Assembly (NCBI RefSeq): GCF_014645515.1
Contig: NZ_BMLW01000001.1
Location: forward strand, 248,001 to 312,000
Source: Oceanobacillus neutriphilus
GTDB taxonomy: Bacteria; Bacillota; Bacilli; Bacillales; Amphibacillaceae
Direction of reading: 5' to 3'
DNA length: 64,000 nucleotides
The translations under genes were made by a program, and so were the position numbers. Below the pieces are notes generated by a model. It was not told where the DNA came from. It saw only the letters and a program-made list of their open reading frames with translations, and ran no database searches. This document shows, piece by piece, positions 18,531 to 27,800 of the stretch. The first letter of the stretch is position 1; each line of letters opens with the position of its first letter.

Positions 18531-18600
18531 AAAAGAAGAGCTGTAAAAAATGTTTAATCCTTTTGAAAAGGGAAAACCATCCTACAGCTCTTCTTTTTTT
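18531..18600 (+). terminator. Terminator after the racemase
   Basis: AAAAGAAGAGCTGTA (18531-18545) and TACAGCTCTTCTTTT close a long hairpin, followed by seven or more Ts. Confidence 0.8.
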
Positions 18601-18643
18601 GCCTTCATTTAAATGTTATTTCAAAAATAGTACATATTAAATA

Positions 18644-19535
18644 CTCAACTTTCGCACATTAAAAAGTAACTTCCTATCCATAGGAATAGGAGTTGATCAT
18701 TTCTTCTATATATCTGTTGACAAAGATAGAAGGTAAAGCGACCGCTACGGCGGACCGTTTTGCTTTCCTAGGGGCACGCTCTTCAGCTAACTTTTGCCAA
18801 GAAGATCACTTGGCAAAAGTGGATCTTCAGATGGTGCTAATCCCTGTCCAGCTACAAACGTCAAAAACTAGACAACTTCCCGACAGCGCCCTACGATAAG
18901 TCATCATCCGTTCGTAAACTCACGGTGATTCCTTTATCTCAGTTGCTTCGGTCCAGTTGTTACGTTTTTAATCGACGCTTTCCGCTTTCCTTTCAGGAGT
19001 CAAAACGGTCCGCCTCCGCTAGCAGGGTATTCTATACTGAAATAATTGAACAAATAAAAGGCAGATCTGACAGAACGAATTTTCGTGTTGCATGGTAAAG
19101 GTAAACATGCTCGGCAATCCTTATTTTTGGTGCATGAAAGCTATTCTTGATATGGATTATTCATGCTGTCATGATTTGAACTGCTAAAAATCATTTGAAA
19201 CATCAGCATGATTGCTTATTTAGGCTAAAAACGATGATTTCATCTAACTTCATCAGGATATTATTTCTTCCATGCGCTGTAGAATCCTATTAGAGCGCAG
19301 GCCAACCACGTAGACTCCTATGGGAACAGGGCGAGCTGAAGATCCACTTGAAAAGCGTTTTTCCTTTCAAGTTAGCTGAAGCCGTCCCCATGGAAAGCGT
19401 AGTGGTTGGTCGGAGCGGCGCTATACACAATCTTCTTTCAATAACAAGGTAACAACATGCAAGCAGAATAATGAAGAACATATTCATCCTGGAATAGGAA
19501 GGTATAGATACTTATTCTCAGGTGCGAAAGTGGAG
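18644..19535. mobile_element. 892-bp non-coding MITE-like element, complete copy
   Basis: The ends are CTCAACTTTCGCAC (18644-18657) and GTGCGAAAGTGGAG (19522-19535), inverted repeats matching 13 of 14. Both are flanked by the 7-bp direct repeat TTAAATA (18637-18643 and 19536-19542), the mark of a transposition event. No reading frame of useful length exists inside, so it needs a transposase in trans. It holds nested palindromes: GGCGGACCGTTTTG (about 18748) against CAAAACGGTCCGCC near 19005, a TTTTGCCAAG/CTTGGCAAAA hairpin near 18792-18819, and an ACTTGAAAAG/CTTTCAAGT hairpin near 19347-19372. A shortened relative lies at 32908-33629. It separates the racemase from tcyP. Confidence 0.85.
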
Positions 19536-19614
19536 TTAAATATATAAGATAATTTATTAAACGAAACTAACTGACTTCTGTAAATCGTTAATAGTAATAG
19601 CCAATATCCCACTA

Positions 19615-19644
19615 TTTGCATATGATTTAAAAACTAAGTAAAAT
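19615..19644 (+). promoter_or_regulatory. Likely tcyP promoter
   Basis: TTTGCA (19615-19620), an 18-bp spacer and TAAAAT (19639-19644), downstream of the inserted element. No S-box or T-box structure was recognised in the leader. Confidence 0.5.
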
Positions 19645-19749
19645 ATTTCAAGCAACAATCTTGAAATCACAGCAGAATCATTGTATAGTTTAATCCGTAT
19701 TATTTTCATTGGATTTATGAGGAACATTTTATAAGGAGGATAACACCAA

Positions 19750-21144
19750 ATGGATAATTGGTTTATAGTATTAAATATTATTGTTTTACTTGCATTAATT
19801 GGTTTATTAATCTATATGCAGAAAAAACATGTTTCTTTTGCTAAGCGTGTATTTACAGGTATGGGTATCGGAATTGTATTGGGTGCTCTTTTTCAAGTTA
19901 TTTATGGAGCAGACTCGGATATTCTTACAGGAACCCTTGACTGGTACAGTATTGTCGGCAGCGGATATATCCGTTTCTTAATGCTGATTGTTGTTCCGCT
20001 CGTTATGGTTTCAATTATTCGTGCTATTATCAATCTGAACGAAACAAAGCAGCTTGGAAAAATGGCCGGCTGGGTGATTGGCGTACTTATTTCAACAACG
20101 CTTATCGCAGCAACACTCGGTGTGGCAACATCTCTCATTTTTGACCTGAATGCAGAACAAATTGAAGCAGGTCATGAAGAAACAGAACGGGGAGCTTCAC
20201 TGGAAGAAAGTTTTGAATCTATGTCAGAAGAAACTACACCACAACGGATTGTTAACTTTATTCCAAATAATATCTTCTTAGATATGACTGGAGAACGTTC
20301 CACATCTGTTATTGCAGTCGTTATTTTCTCTGTCCTTGTCGGGATAGCCACCCTTGGCGTAAGCAGGAAACAGCCGGAACAGGCTGAAAGATTCACGAAA
20401 ATGGTTAATGCTGTGTTTGCAATTGTAATGCGGCTGGTAACACTCATTTTACGCTTAACTCCGTTTGGTGTATTAGCACTCATGACGAACATGGTTGCTA
20501 CAACAAATTTTGCGGGAATTGTACAGCTCGGTAAATTTGTGATTGCATCCTACGTGGCGATGATTGTGATGGTTCTCATTCACATGTTAATTATCAGCGG
20601 ATTCAGATTAAATCCTGTTACTTTTATGAAAAAAACTTTTCCGGTACTGGGATTTGCTTTTACTTCCCGTTCTAGCGCCGGTGCGATTCCGTTGAATGTA
20701 ACAGCACAGAAAGAGACTCTTGGTGTAGATGATGGGGCTGCCAATATGTCAGCTTCATTTGGAGCAACGATGGGGCAAAATGCCTGCGCAGGTATTTATC
20801 CTGCAATGCTTGCTGTGATGATTGCACCAACGGTCGGTATTGATCCAATGTCTCTTGACTTTATTGTACAGCTTGTATTAATTACAGCTATCAGTTCATT
20901 CGGTGTTGCCGGTGTCGGCGGCGGAGCAACATTCGCAGCGATTATCGTTCTGTCCTCCATGGGACTGCCAATTGCTTTAGCCGGCTTGCTGATTACTGTT
21001 GAGCCGCTCATTGATATGGGCCGTACAGCTGTCAATGTTAATGGCAGCATGGTTTCAGGTACTGTAACTTCTAAAGTGCTCGGCAACCTGAATGAAACGA
21101 AATTTAATGATAAAAAAGCGGTTGTTGAAAATACCGGCATTTAA
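19750..21144 (+). CDS. tcyP: L-cystine:sodium/proton symporter TcyP (DAACS family)
   Basis: 464 residues with about ten membrane helices. It has the dicarboxylate/amino acid:cation symporter core: an early VPLVMVSIIRAIINLN segment, the serine-rich AFTSRSSAGAIPLNV hairpin and the MGQNACAGIYPAML region that forms the substrate/cation site. N-terminus and length agree with B. subtilis TcyP. A hydrophilic insertion near 140-165 (EQIEAGHEETERGASLEESF) fits this branch. It imports cystine for sulfur supply. ATG follows AAGGAGG. Single gene with its own terminator. Confidence 0.9.
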   Translation: MDNWFIVLNIIVLLALIGLLIYMQKKHVSFAKRVFTGMGIGIVLGALFQVIYGADSDILTGTLDWYSIVGSGYIRFLMLIVVPLVMVSIIRAIINLNETKQLGKMAGWVIGVLISTTLIAATLGVATSLIFDLNAEQIEAGHEETERGASLEESFESMSEETTPQRIVNFIPNNIFLDMTGERSTSVIAVVIFSVLVGIATLGVSRKQPEQAERFTKMVNAVFAIVMRLVTLILRLTPFGVLALMTNMVATTNFAGIVQLGKFVIASYVAMIVMVLIHMLIISGFRLNPVTFMKKTFPVLGFAFTSRSSAGAIPLNVTAQKETLGVDDGAANMSASFGATMGQNACAGIYPAMLAVMIAPTVGIDPMSLDFIVQLVLITAISSFGVAGVGGGATFAAIIVLSSMGLPIALAGLLITVEPLIDMGRTAVNVNGSMVSGTVTSKVLGNLNETKFNDKKAVVENTGI

Positions 21145-21156
21145 TTTTTCCAATAT

Positions 21157-21202
21157 AAATAGCAGCTATCTCAATATTTTCTGAAGATAGCTGCTATTTT
21201 TT
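21157..21202. terminator. Terminator between tcyP and the SDR gene
   Basis: AAATAGCAGCTATCT and AGATAGCTGCTATTT are exact 15-base arms, followed by more Ts. It serves the convergent pair. Confidence 0.9.
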
Positions 21203-21217
21203 TATTATATGATTATG

Positions 21218-21982
21218 CTAATCTGCCTGCATTCCACCGTCCACATTATATAATGCTCCATGCACAAACGAAGCTTCATCCGATGCCAGAAAACGAACGA
21301 TTTGCGCAACCTCCTCAGGGGCACCGAACCTTCCAACTGGAATACCCTGCTTAATGGCTTCCCCTGATTTTTCCGGCTCACCAGGCGTTAAATTATTTTG
21401 AATATCAGCCAGCATCTGTGTATCAATTGCTGCAGGTGCCACTGCATTTACGCGAATCCCTGCTGGAGCTGCTTCCAGTGCTGCAGTTTTGGTTATTCCT
21501 GCAACAGCATGTTTGGAGGCGATATACCCGACCATCCCTGCAGAACCAATGTATGCTGCGTTTGATGCTGTATTAATAATCCGTCCATGACCCTGTTTTT
21601 TCATTTGCGTAAGAACATGCTTCAGCCCTAAAAATACACCTGTTACATTAATAGCCATAATCTGTTCGAAAGCTTCCTTCTCTAAATCTGTAATTTCCGC
21701 AACTGGACCGTTTATTCCTGCATTATTAAAGAAAACGTCAATTCTGCCAAAATGATTTACCGTTTCCTGGACATAATTTTTTACATCAGCTTCATTCGTT
21801 ACATCTGCCTGGATAATAGCAATATTTTCTGGATTTGTTGTGAGGGATTGCTTTGCTTTTTCCAAGGATGATTCGTTAATATCAACTAGAACAACTTTTG
21901 CACCCTGATCCAAAAATAATTTTGCCGTTGCTTGACCAATTCCTCCTGCTCCGCCAGTTATCAGCACAATCTTATCCTGCAT
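21218..21982 (-). CDS. Short-chain dehydrogenase/reductase
   Basis: 254 residues, classical SDR: cofactor motif TGGAGGIG at 11-18, NNAG near 90, Ser in the NTASNAAY strand and the catalytic YxxxK in GYIASKHAV near 155. The acidic residue after beta-2 (VVLVDINE) favours NAD over NADP. The C-terminal NVDGGMQAD ending is typical. The substrate is not readable. ATG at 21982 with GGAGAGG upstream is preferred over GTG two codons earlier. It stands alone between tcyP and the crcB pair. Confidence 0.9.
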   Translation of the reverse strand: MQDKIVLITGGAGGIGQATAKLFLDQGAKVVLVDINESSLEKAKQSLTTNPENIAIIQADVTNEADVKNYVQETVNHFGRIDVFFNNAGINGPVAEITDLEKEAFEQIMAINVTGVFLGLKHVLTQMKKQGHGRIINTASNAAYIGSAGMVGYIASKHAVAGITKTAALEAAPAGIRVNAVAPAAIDTQMLADIQNNLTPGEPEKSGEAIKQGIPVGRFGAPEEVAQIVRFLASDEASFVHGALYNVDGGMQAD

Positions 21983-22086
21983 TGGCACCTCTCCTCGTTT
22001 TTTATACGTTTCAAATCCTATTTTATGATAACGCTTTCAAATATACAAATAATTGGTTTCCCCGATTACAGGTATTAAGTAATCAG

Positions 22087-22449
22087 CTAAACCAACAAGT
22101 GCACCATTGCTATCCCAACCCAAGCCGCTATAATACTTAATAAAGCAGACGCCAGAATATACAGGAAAGCTACCCGCCACTGCTTATCCATCAGCAGATC
22201 AATAACTTCTTTTCCGAAAGTAGAAAATGTCGTGTATCCGCCGCAAAAGCCTACTCCTAAAAGAAGCCAAAGCTGTGAGGGTAAATCAAGTCCATATAAA
22301 ATACCCAGCAGAAAAGATCCTGTCATATTAATGATCCAGGTAGCGACAGGAAAAATGATTCCTTTTTCTACTCTTACCACATTCATATATTCACTGATTA
22401 TGTATCGTAATAACGCACCGGCTGCGCCGCCGAGACCTACCAAAAACAC
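22087..22449 (-). CDS. crcB: Fluoride channel Fluc subunit CrcB (second gene)
   Basis: 120 residues, four membrane helices. It carries the Fluc motifs GGAAGALLRY at the start and GFCGGYTTFSTFGKEV near 70, which holds the pore Phe and Thr residues. Fluc works as an antiparallel dimer, and tandem heterodimeric pairs are common in Bacillaceae. GTG at 22449 follows AAGGAGG by 9 bases. It is 15 bp after the other crcB gene. Confidence 0.95.
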   Translation of the reverse strand: MFLVGLGGAAGALLRYIISEYMNVVRVEKGIIFPVATWIINMTGSFLLGILYGLDLPSQLWLLLGVGFCGGYTTFSTFGKEVIDLLMDKQWRVAFLYILASALLSIIAAWVGIAMVHLLV

Positions 22450-22464
22450 AGGGATAACCCTCCT

Positions 22465-22857
22465 TTATATTTCTTCCTTAACATTTCGGGTTTTCCTTAA
22501 CCTGGAATAAACAGCTCTTGCTGTCCAGACACCTGCCCCTGCAAAAACAATTCCCACAATCAGGCTAATCCCAATATAAAGAAGAGCCATTGGCAGGTTA
22601 AGGATCAGTACATCCAATGCAAAGGTAGAAAATGTCGTAAATGCCCCCAGAAAGCCTGTACCAAACGTCAATGCCCATACCTGCCGATCCTGTCTGGAAA
22701 GCGTAACAAGCGTGAGCAGAAATCCCAGAAAGAAGCAGCCTATTATATTAACCGCAGCCGTAGCTATAGGAAATGGCTGCTCACTAAATAACAGACTGAT
22801 TTCATAGCGTGCCATCGCTCCAAAAAAAGCACCAACCATCACAAATAGGTATTTCAC
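22465..22857 (-). CDS. crcB: Fluoride channel Fluc subunit CrcB (first gene)
   Basis: 130 residues, four helices, with GAFFGAMARYEIS at the N-terminus, NIIGCFFLGFL, and GFLGAFTTFSTFALDV as the pore segment. The tail is longer and basic (RLRKTRNVKEEI). GTG at 22857 lies close behind GAGGTGA. With the next gene it should form a heterodimeric fluoride exporter. The upstream 200 bp lack the conserved fluoride riboswitch core, unlike many crcB operons. Confidence 0.95.
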   Translation of the reverse strand: MKYLFVMVGAFFGAMARYEISLLFSEQPFPIATAAVNIIGCFFLGFLLTLVTLSRQDRQVWALTFGTGFLGAFTTFSTFALDVLILNLPMALLYIGISLIVGIVFAGAGVWTARAVYSRLRKTRNVKEEI

Positions 22858-23058
22858 CTAATCACCTCTTTATCCGTACATTATTTAATACAATGAAGAG
22901 TATCTACAATTTAATCCTAACCGGCGGAGAAAGCAAGTGTTTTTGAAGACACAGCTTTCGTTTTCATAAGAAAAGTCTATTTATCGTCATATCAATGAAA
23001 CTTTTCCAGCCTTTCCCTCGTAATTAGAGTGCAAAGCAAAAATGGAGGGACTCATCCG

Positions 23059-23784
23059 ATGGAATATTTATACGGAATTCAAATTTTTTTAATTCTTATG
23101 TTTTTCTTTTTCAGTTACCTCATTTTAATACGTAAAAACTACTATTTAATCAGCGGATTCAAATCAAGTACGGCTGCAGAGCAGCAAAAGATGATCCAGG
23201 CAGGCTATCCACGTGCTGCCGGTAAGATGATGCTGCATGTTGCTATTGTACTAACAATTGGTTTCCTGCTTCAGCTCCTGCACGTTCCTTATGCAATTGA
23301 GAGTTCTTATGTTGTTATGCTTGTTGTTTTATTTATCGAAACTTTTTTGATGATGAAAAAGGTGAAAAGAAAATCTCAAAAGATAAACAAAACGGTTTTA
23401 ATGGTATCTCTCATTTTAGTCATCATCGTTTTTGCTATCCCTTTTATGCCGAATAAATTGGAAATAAATGGTGACTCCTTTGAAATATCAGGCTTGTATG
23501 GCGAAGAATGGACGTTTTCAGATATTGAAGATATTTCCCTGTATGATGAGCTTCCTGAAGTTATGATTCGTACAAATGGCATTTCTTTATTTGGAAAGCA
23601 TCTTGGGAAGTATCGTTTGGAAGGCTTAGGGTCTGGTAAATTATTCCTTCGTTCAAATGAAGCTCCTTTTATTGTCGTCCGGACGACAGATAGCTTTGTC
23701 ATTATGAATGCAAGTCAGTCTGATAAGACAGTGGAATCCTATCATCAGCTGGAGCAGGCCATTCAACAAGGTACCAATAATTAA
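23059..23784 (+). CDS. DUF3784-like membrane protein with a C-terminal PH-like domain
   Basis: 241 residues. Two or three membrane helices at the N-terminus enclose the DUF3784-type loop with YYLISGFKSSTAAEQQKM. A fourth helix lies around 125-140. The last 100 residues are soluble, beta-rich and contain a typical bacterial PH pattern (DIEDISLYDELPEV ... FIVVRTTDSFVIMNAS). Function unknown; such proteins are often near stress or envelope genes. ATG at 23059 has GGAGGG 9 bases upstream; the GTG at 23029 includes that site. Divergent from crcB. Confidence 0.75.
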   Translation: MEYLYGIQIFLILMFFFFSYLILIRKNYYLISGFKSSTAAEQQKMIQAGYPRAAGKMMLHVAIVLTIGFLLQLLHVPYAIESSYVVMLVVLFIETFLMMKKVKRKSQKINKTVLMVSLILVIIVFAIPFMPNKLEINGDSFEISGLYGEEWTFSDIEDISLYDELPEVMIRTNGISLFGKHLGKYRLEGLGSGKLFLRSNEAPFIVVRTTDSFVIMNASQSDKTVESYHQLEQAIQQGTNN

Positions 23785-23785
23785 C

Positions 23786-23822
23786 AAAAGCTGCCCGATA
23801 AACTTCGGACAGCTTTTTGCTG
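23786..23822. terminator. Terminator after the DUF3784 gene
   Basis: AAAAGCTGCCCGA and TTCGGACAGCTTTTT form a hairpin between convergent genes; U-runs on both strands. Confidence 0.85.
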
Positions 23823-23832
23823 ATTATTTAAC

Positions 23833-24726
23833 TTACTTCAAGAAATCCGGATCTTCAAATGCCGGATCAGGATATTTATAAAAACCTTCACCGGATTCAA
23901 TACCAAATTTTCCTTTATCCAAGTATTCTTCTTTTAAAAATTTCGCAACTTTTTCAGCTTTTTTATCCCCGGCTTCTGCTTTCGCAGCAGACAGGTTATA
24001 AGGTGTGCGGATACCAATAACATCTAACGTAGCAAATGGGCCCTTAGGAGCTCCGGTAGCTACCATCCATGTTTTATCAATGGTTTCTGCATCGGCAACA
24101 TCATTTACTAATAATTCTTCTGCTGCGTCCAAGAATGGAACAAGCAGGGAATTTAAGATGTAGCCTGGCTGTTCTTTATAAATAGGCAATGCAACCATGC
24201 CGATTTGTTTAGCAAATGCTACAACATCCTCAAATACTTTCATGTCTGTTCCTTCATGCTTCATAATTTCAGCTGTATTGTTTTTCCAAATCTCATTTGC
24301 AAAGTGAAGCATTAAAAATTGGCTTGGGCGCCCAGTCGCTTCAGCAAATTGGCTGGGAAGCATGGTAGATGAGTTAGACGCAAAAACTGTCTTTTCTGGA
24401 GCAACTTCGGCTAATTTCTTATAGAAATCTAATTTAATTTCTTCTTTCTCAGGTACTGCTTCAATGATTAAATCAGCATCTTTAACAGCTTCTTTTAAAT
24501 CAATAGAAAAGCTGATACTCTCAAATGCTTCTTTCACGTCTGCATCCGTAGCATTTAAATCCTCTTTATAGCGCTGCTGCCATTTCCCCATACGTGTTTT
24601 TGCTGCATCTACAGCTTCGGCATTAATATCATATACCGTTACATTGAATCCTTTGTAAGAAACCTGATAGGCAATTTGGCTTCCTAATACACCGCTGCCT
24701 GCTACTGTGACATTTTTAACTTCCAT
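23833..24726 (-). CDS. 3-hydroxyacyl-CoA dehydrogenase
   Basis: 297 residues. A Rossmann domain (VTVAGSGVLGSQIAYQVSYKG) is followed by the IIEAVPEKEEIK segment, SNSSTMLPSQ with the catalytic Ser/Asn group, and LMLHFANEIWKNNTAEIM with the catalytic histidine. The C-terminal dimerisation domain has PGYILNSLLVPFLDAA and GEGFYKYP near the end. It oxidises 3-hydroxyacyl-CoA with NAD+ in beta-oxidation or butanoate metabolism. It stands alone, without thiolase or crotonase neighbours, so chain length is open. ATG follows AAGGA. Confidence 0.92.
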   Translation of the reverse strand: MEVKNVTVAGSGVLGSQIAYQVSYKGFNVTVYDINAEAVDAAKTRMGKWQQRYKEDLNATDADVKEAFESISFSIDLKEAVKDADLIIEAVPEKEEIKLDFYKKLAEVAPEKTVFASNSSTMLPSQFAEATGRPSQFLMLHFANEIWKNNTAEIMKHEGTDMKVFEDVVAFAKQIGMVALPIYKEQPGYILNSLLVPFLDAAEELLVNDVADAETIDKTWMVATGAPKGPFATLDVIGIRTPYNLSAAKAEAGDKKAEKVAKFLKEEYLDKGKFGIESGEGFYKYPDPAFEDPDFLK

Positions 24727-24840
24727 GAAAAAATCCTTCTTTCTATTGTTTACAGTTTAAGTATACTCCTAATTATGACAAGTATAAACAATTTTGCTCA
24801 AAAGCAACTATTTTAAATTTTGCTTGATTTTCTTATAAAT

Positions 24841-24887
24841 AGAACAGTTTGGAGCTGCTTTATTCGTTAGCATCTCCAAACTGCTCT
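24841..24887 (-). terminator. Hairpin after the DUF2157-like gene
   Basis: AGAACAGTTTGGAG (24841-24854) and CTCCAAACTGCTCT (24874-24887) form a 14-bp stem with one G-U pair. On the minus strand only a weak T-run follows. Confidence 0.6.
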
Positions 24888-24889
24888 AT

Positions 24890-27800
24890 TCAATTCCATT
24901 CTTTAAACCTGGCAAGTATTTGGTTGAGCTTTTTCTCCAGCTTTCCTTCTCCTTCACGCTGTTTTTTCCATTCATTATAGCTGGCGATACTGATAAACAA
25001 TATTCCGGCAATCAGCAGATACGCCCACCAGGGAAGATTGCCCCAATATGGCCTTGTCTGATAAATAACATTAAACAACAGCGTTCCAATTCCGACAAAG
25101 AAATATGACTTCAATTGATAACGCATCCCTGCGAGTAAGGAAACAATGGATAAGATGCCAATAATTAAAGCATCTAAAATGGTTGCACTTTGAATGGCAT
25201 CGGCAATCAAATAAACCGTAACAATAATCAACAGCACTGTTTGTATATGCCGCATAAGCGATTCATAATTATGCCATGTTTTCTTGGACAAAATAATAGC
25301 TAAAGCAAGCACCGGCAACGCCTGAAGCTCAGCATAAATCACTTCTGGAATGATATAGATATAATGATCCAACACCAGATAATACGGAGGTAGACAGGCA
25401 ACTCCGCCAACTGTTATAAATATTTTCTGCAGCATCTGGCTTCCCAAACGATCCACCTGTAAGAAAAACCAGGAAGCAAACAATACATAAGGAATAACGG
25501 TCAGCCAAATATTATCCAGCTCACTTACCCGGCTTAATGCAAAGGCAAGATAGGCAAGTGCCATCAAAGAATACCAGTCTACAGTCTGCACGCTCCCCTT
25601 GTAAGAGATGTACAGGCTTGTAAATAAATACCTTCCGGCTGCTGCTAAAATTCCAAAGCCAAGGCAGAAAATCAGCCATAGATCAATTTCTCCCTTAAAT
25701 ACTCCCTGCAGCTGCCATAGATAAACAGAGAAGAATAAAGGCACAGCAAGGAATAAGGTCCATTTTCGTCTATGCAGAAAATATAAATTCAATATAACCA
25801 GCCCTGCAAGACTGATGAGCTGCCAAAGCTCCTCTGCAGCTGCTAAAAATACTCCCATCGCTAAAACCAGATTCAAATACGGTATTAAAAACCAATCTAT
25901 ACGCCGTTTCCATACTTCTGGTACTGCTGACCAGACAGCAATCAGCACTATTCCTGCGACCAGCCAGGTATAGACAAACGAAAAGTCCGCCATCCAATCA
26001 TAATAAGAAATGAAAGATACCACTGCTCCTATAAGCATCATTGAACCGGCATATAAAGCAGCTTTTATTTCCCATTCTTTTTGCTTTGTCAGAGCGGTAT
26101 AAACATACATCGACAATGGAACAAACCAGACTGCCGGATATAGGATAAATTGTGCCACACCATCCCCTGCAATAGTGAACACTAGGAACAGGAGCACTGC
26201 GTGTGCAAAATAAAAGAAATAAGGCTTTAAGCTGGCATCTAATTTACCTAAATACCGTTCCACAGCTAAGAATAAAATTGGCAAACCAAGCATAAACCAG
26301 ACAAATCCATCTAATGTATGAATAGAAAATGTACTTAACAAGGAAACATAGAAGCCTAAGCTTGCAGCCGCAACCAGACTCCAGAATATATGCTGCTTTG
26401 TAAAACGGACAAGCCAATACATCACACCGATTCCTATCAATAATATCAGCGGTCTTACAATCATTTCATCTCCAGTAAAATCAGGGTAGAGCAGTAACAT
26501 CGCTAATAAATAGCTCCCCTGACCAGTATAAAACGTTGTCCGCGTTAATTCCTTTTGCTTTCTTTGTTTCCAAATAAGACTGATACCAAGCAGAACAATA
26601 CCTGCAGCCGCCAATTGAAAAGGAAGATCCAGCTGCGTGCGGTAAGCATATGATTTTTCTGCAAACTCAAAGTAAAGAATATACATTGCCAACAGCCAAT
26701 TTATCGGAACAGCCCAAGCAGCAATATGCTTCTCCTGCGGCTTTTCCGAGGCAGAGGTCACATAAAAAGCAACAGCTCCTATGATTGTAAACATGCCCGC
26801 AGCCTCAATAAATTCAAGAAATAATAGCTTAAGCAATACAATGATAGCAATCACTGGCATCGACCAGAAAAACATGCTTTTCTGTACAGCCTGCATATAA
26901 GGAATACGATTTTTGAAGCCGATGAAAAGAAATAAAGCTATCATATAGAAAAACATAAAGTTAAGTATACTTTCCGGGAAAAGCGGCTGAATAACTAATG
27001 ACCAAAATTGTGTACCTGCAGAAATTAAAAACACCGGAGCAAGCCAGCGAAAAACGCCCCGCTTTGTTACTTCTGCAAGATAGATATAGGTCCCAGCGAT
27101 CACTGCATACGCAAGAAGTATAAACCAGGAATCCCCGTCAGCCCGGATAATTAACCCCTGGAATGTGACATACAGAAATGCGAAAGCCGAAATAATTCCG
27201 CTTAGATAATAAAAAGCCTTGCTTGCAAAGTTATCCTTCCGCATTATATAGGCGAATCCCAAATAAGCAGCACCCATCAAGGCATAGATAAACGAATCTG
27301 CTGTATTTAAAATCGAATTCTCTGTCAGCTGATAAATTCCATAAGCAAATAATGCTGCAAATACAAATTGATACCCTTTTGTCTGATAGACGAAAACCAT
27401 TGCCATATAGATAAAAGCTGTCAGGAGAACATTAAAGCTGTAAAATACAGCCTGATTATAAACAAACAGCATCAATAAAGTGGAGACAATAAGGTTCAGC
27501 TGCGCATAGGCCGGCAGCTCATCTAAAAAGACACGTAAAATCTGCTTTTTCTCTTTCTGAAAATGGTGATAAGCAAATAATAAGACAGCATTATAAAGCA
27601 TCATCAGGAAAAAGAACATATCCACCGGTACCTGAAGAGCAGCAAGTAAAAAGCCTATGAAAAAGGATAAAAATAAATAAGAAATCCATACGAATAATTT
27701 AGCCTCTGTCTTATAAGCATTCCAAGCGTATAACGGGAGCGGAACAAGGGTACAAAGAATACCGAGCCAATAACGTCCTTCTCCGGTTAAAGTCAAATAA

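Noticed and set aside
18693..19487. Short reading frames inside the MITE-like element as transposase remnants
   Set aside because: None exceeds about 70 residues, none has a ribosome site or DDE-type motifs, and they are not kept in the second copy.
22858..23058. Fluoride riboswitch before the crcB pair
   Set aside because: The conserved pseudoknot core could not be found in either strand; only one simple hairpin is visible.
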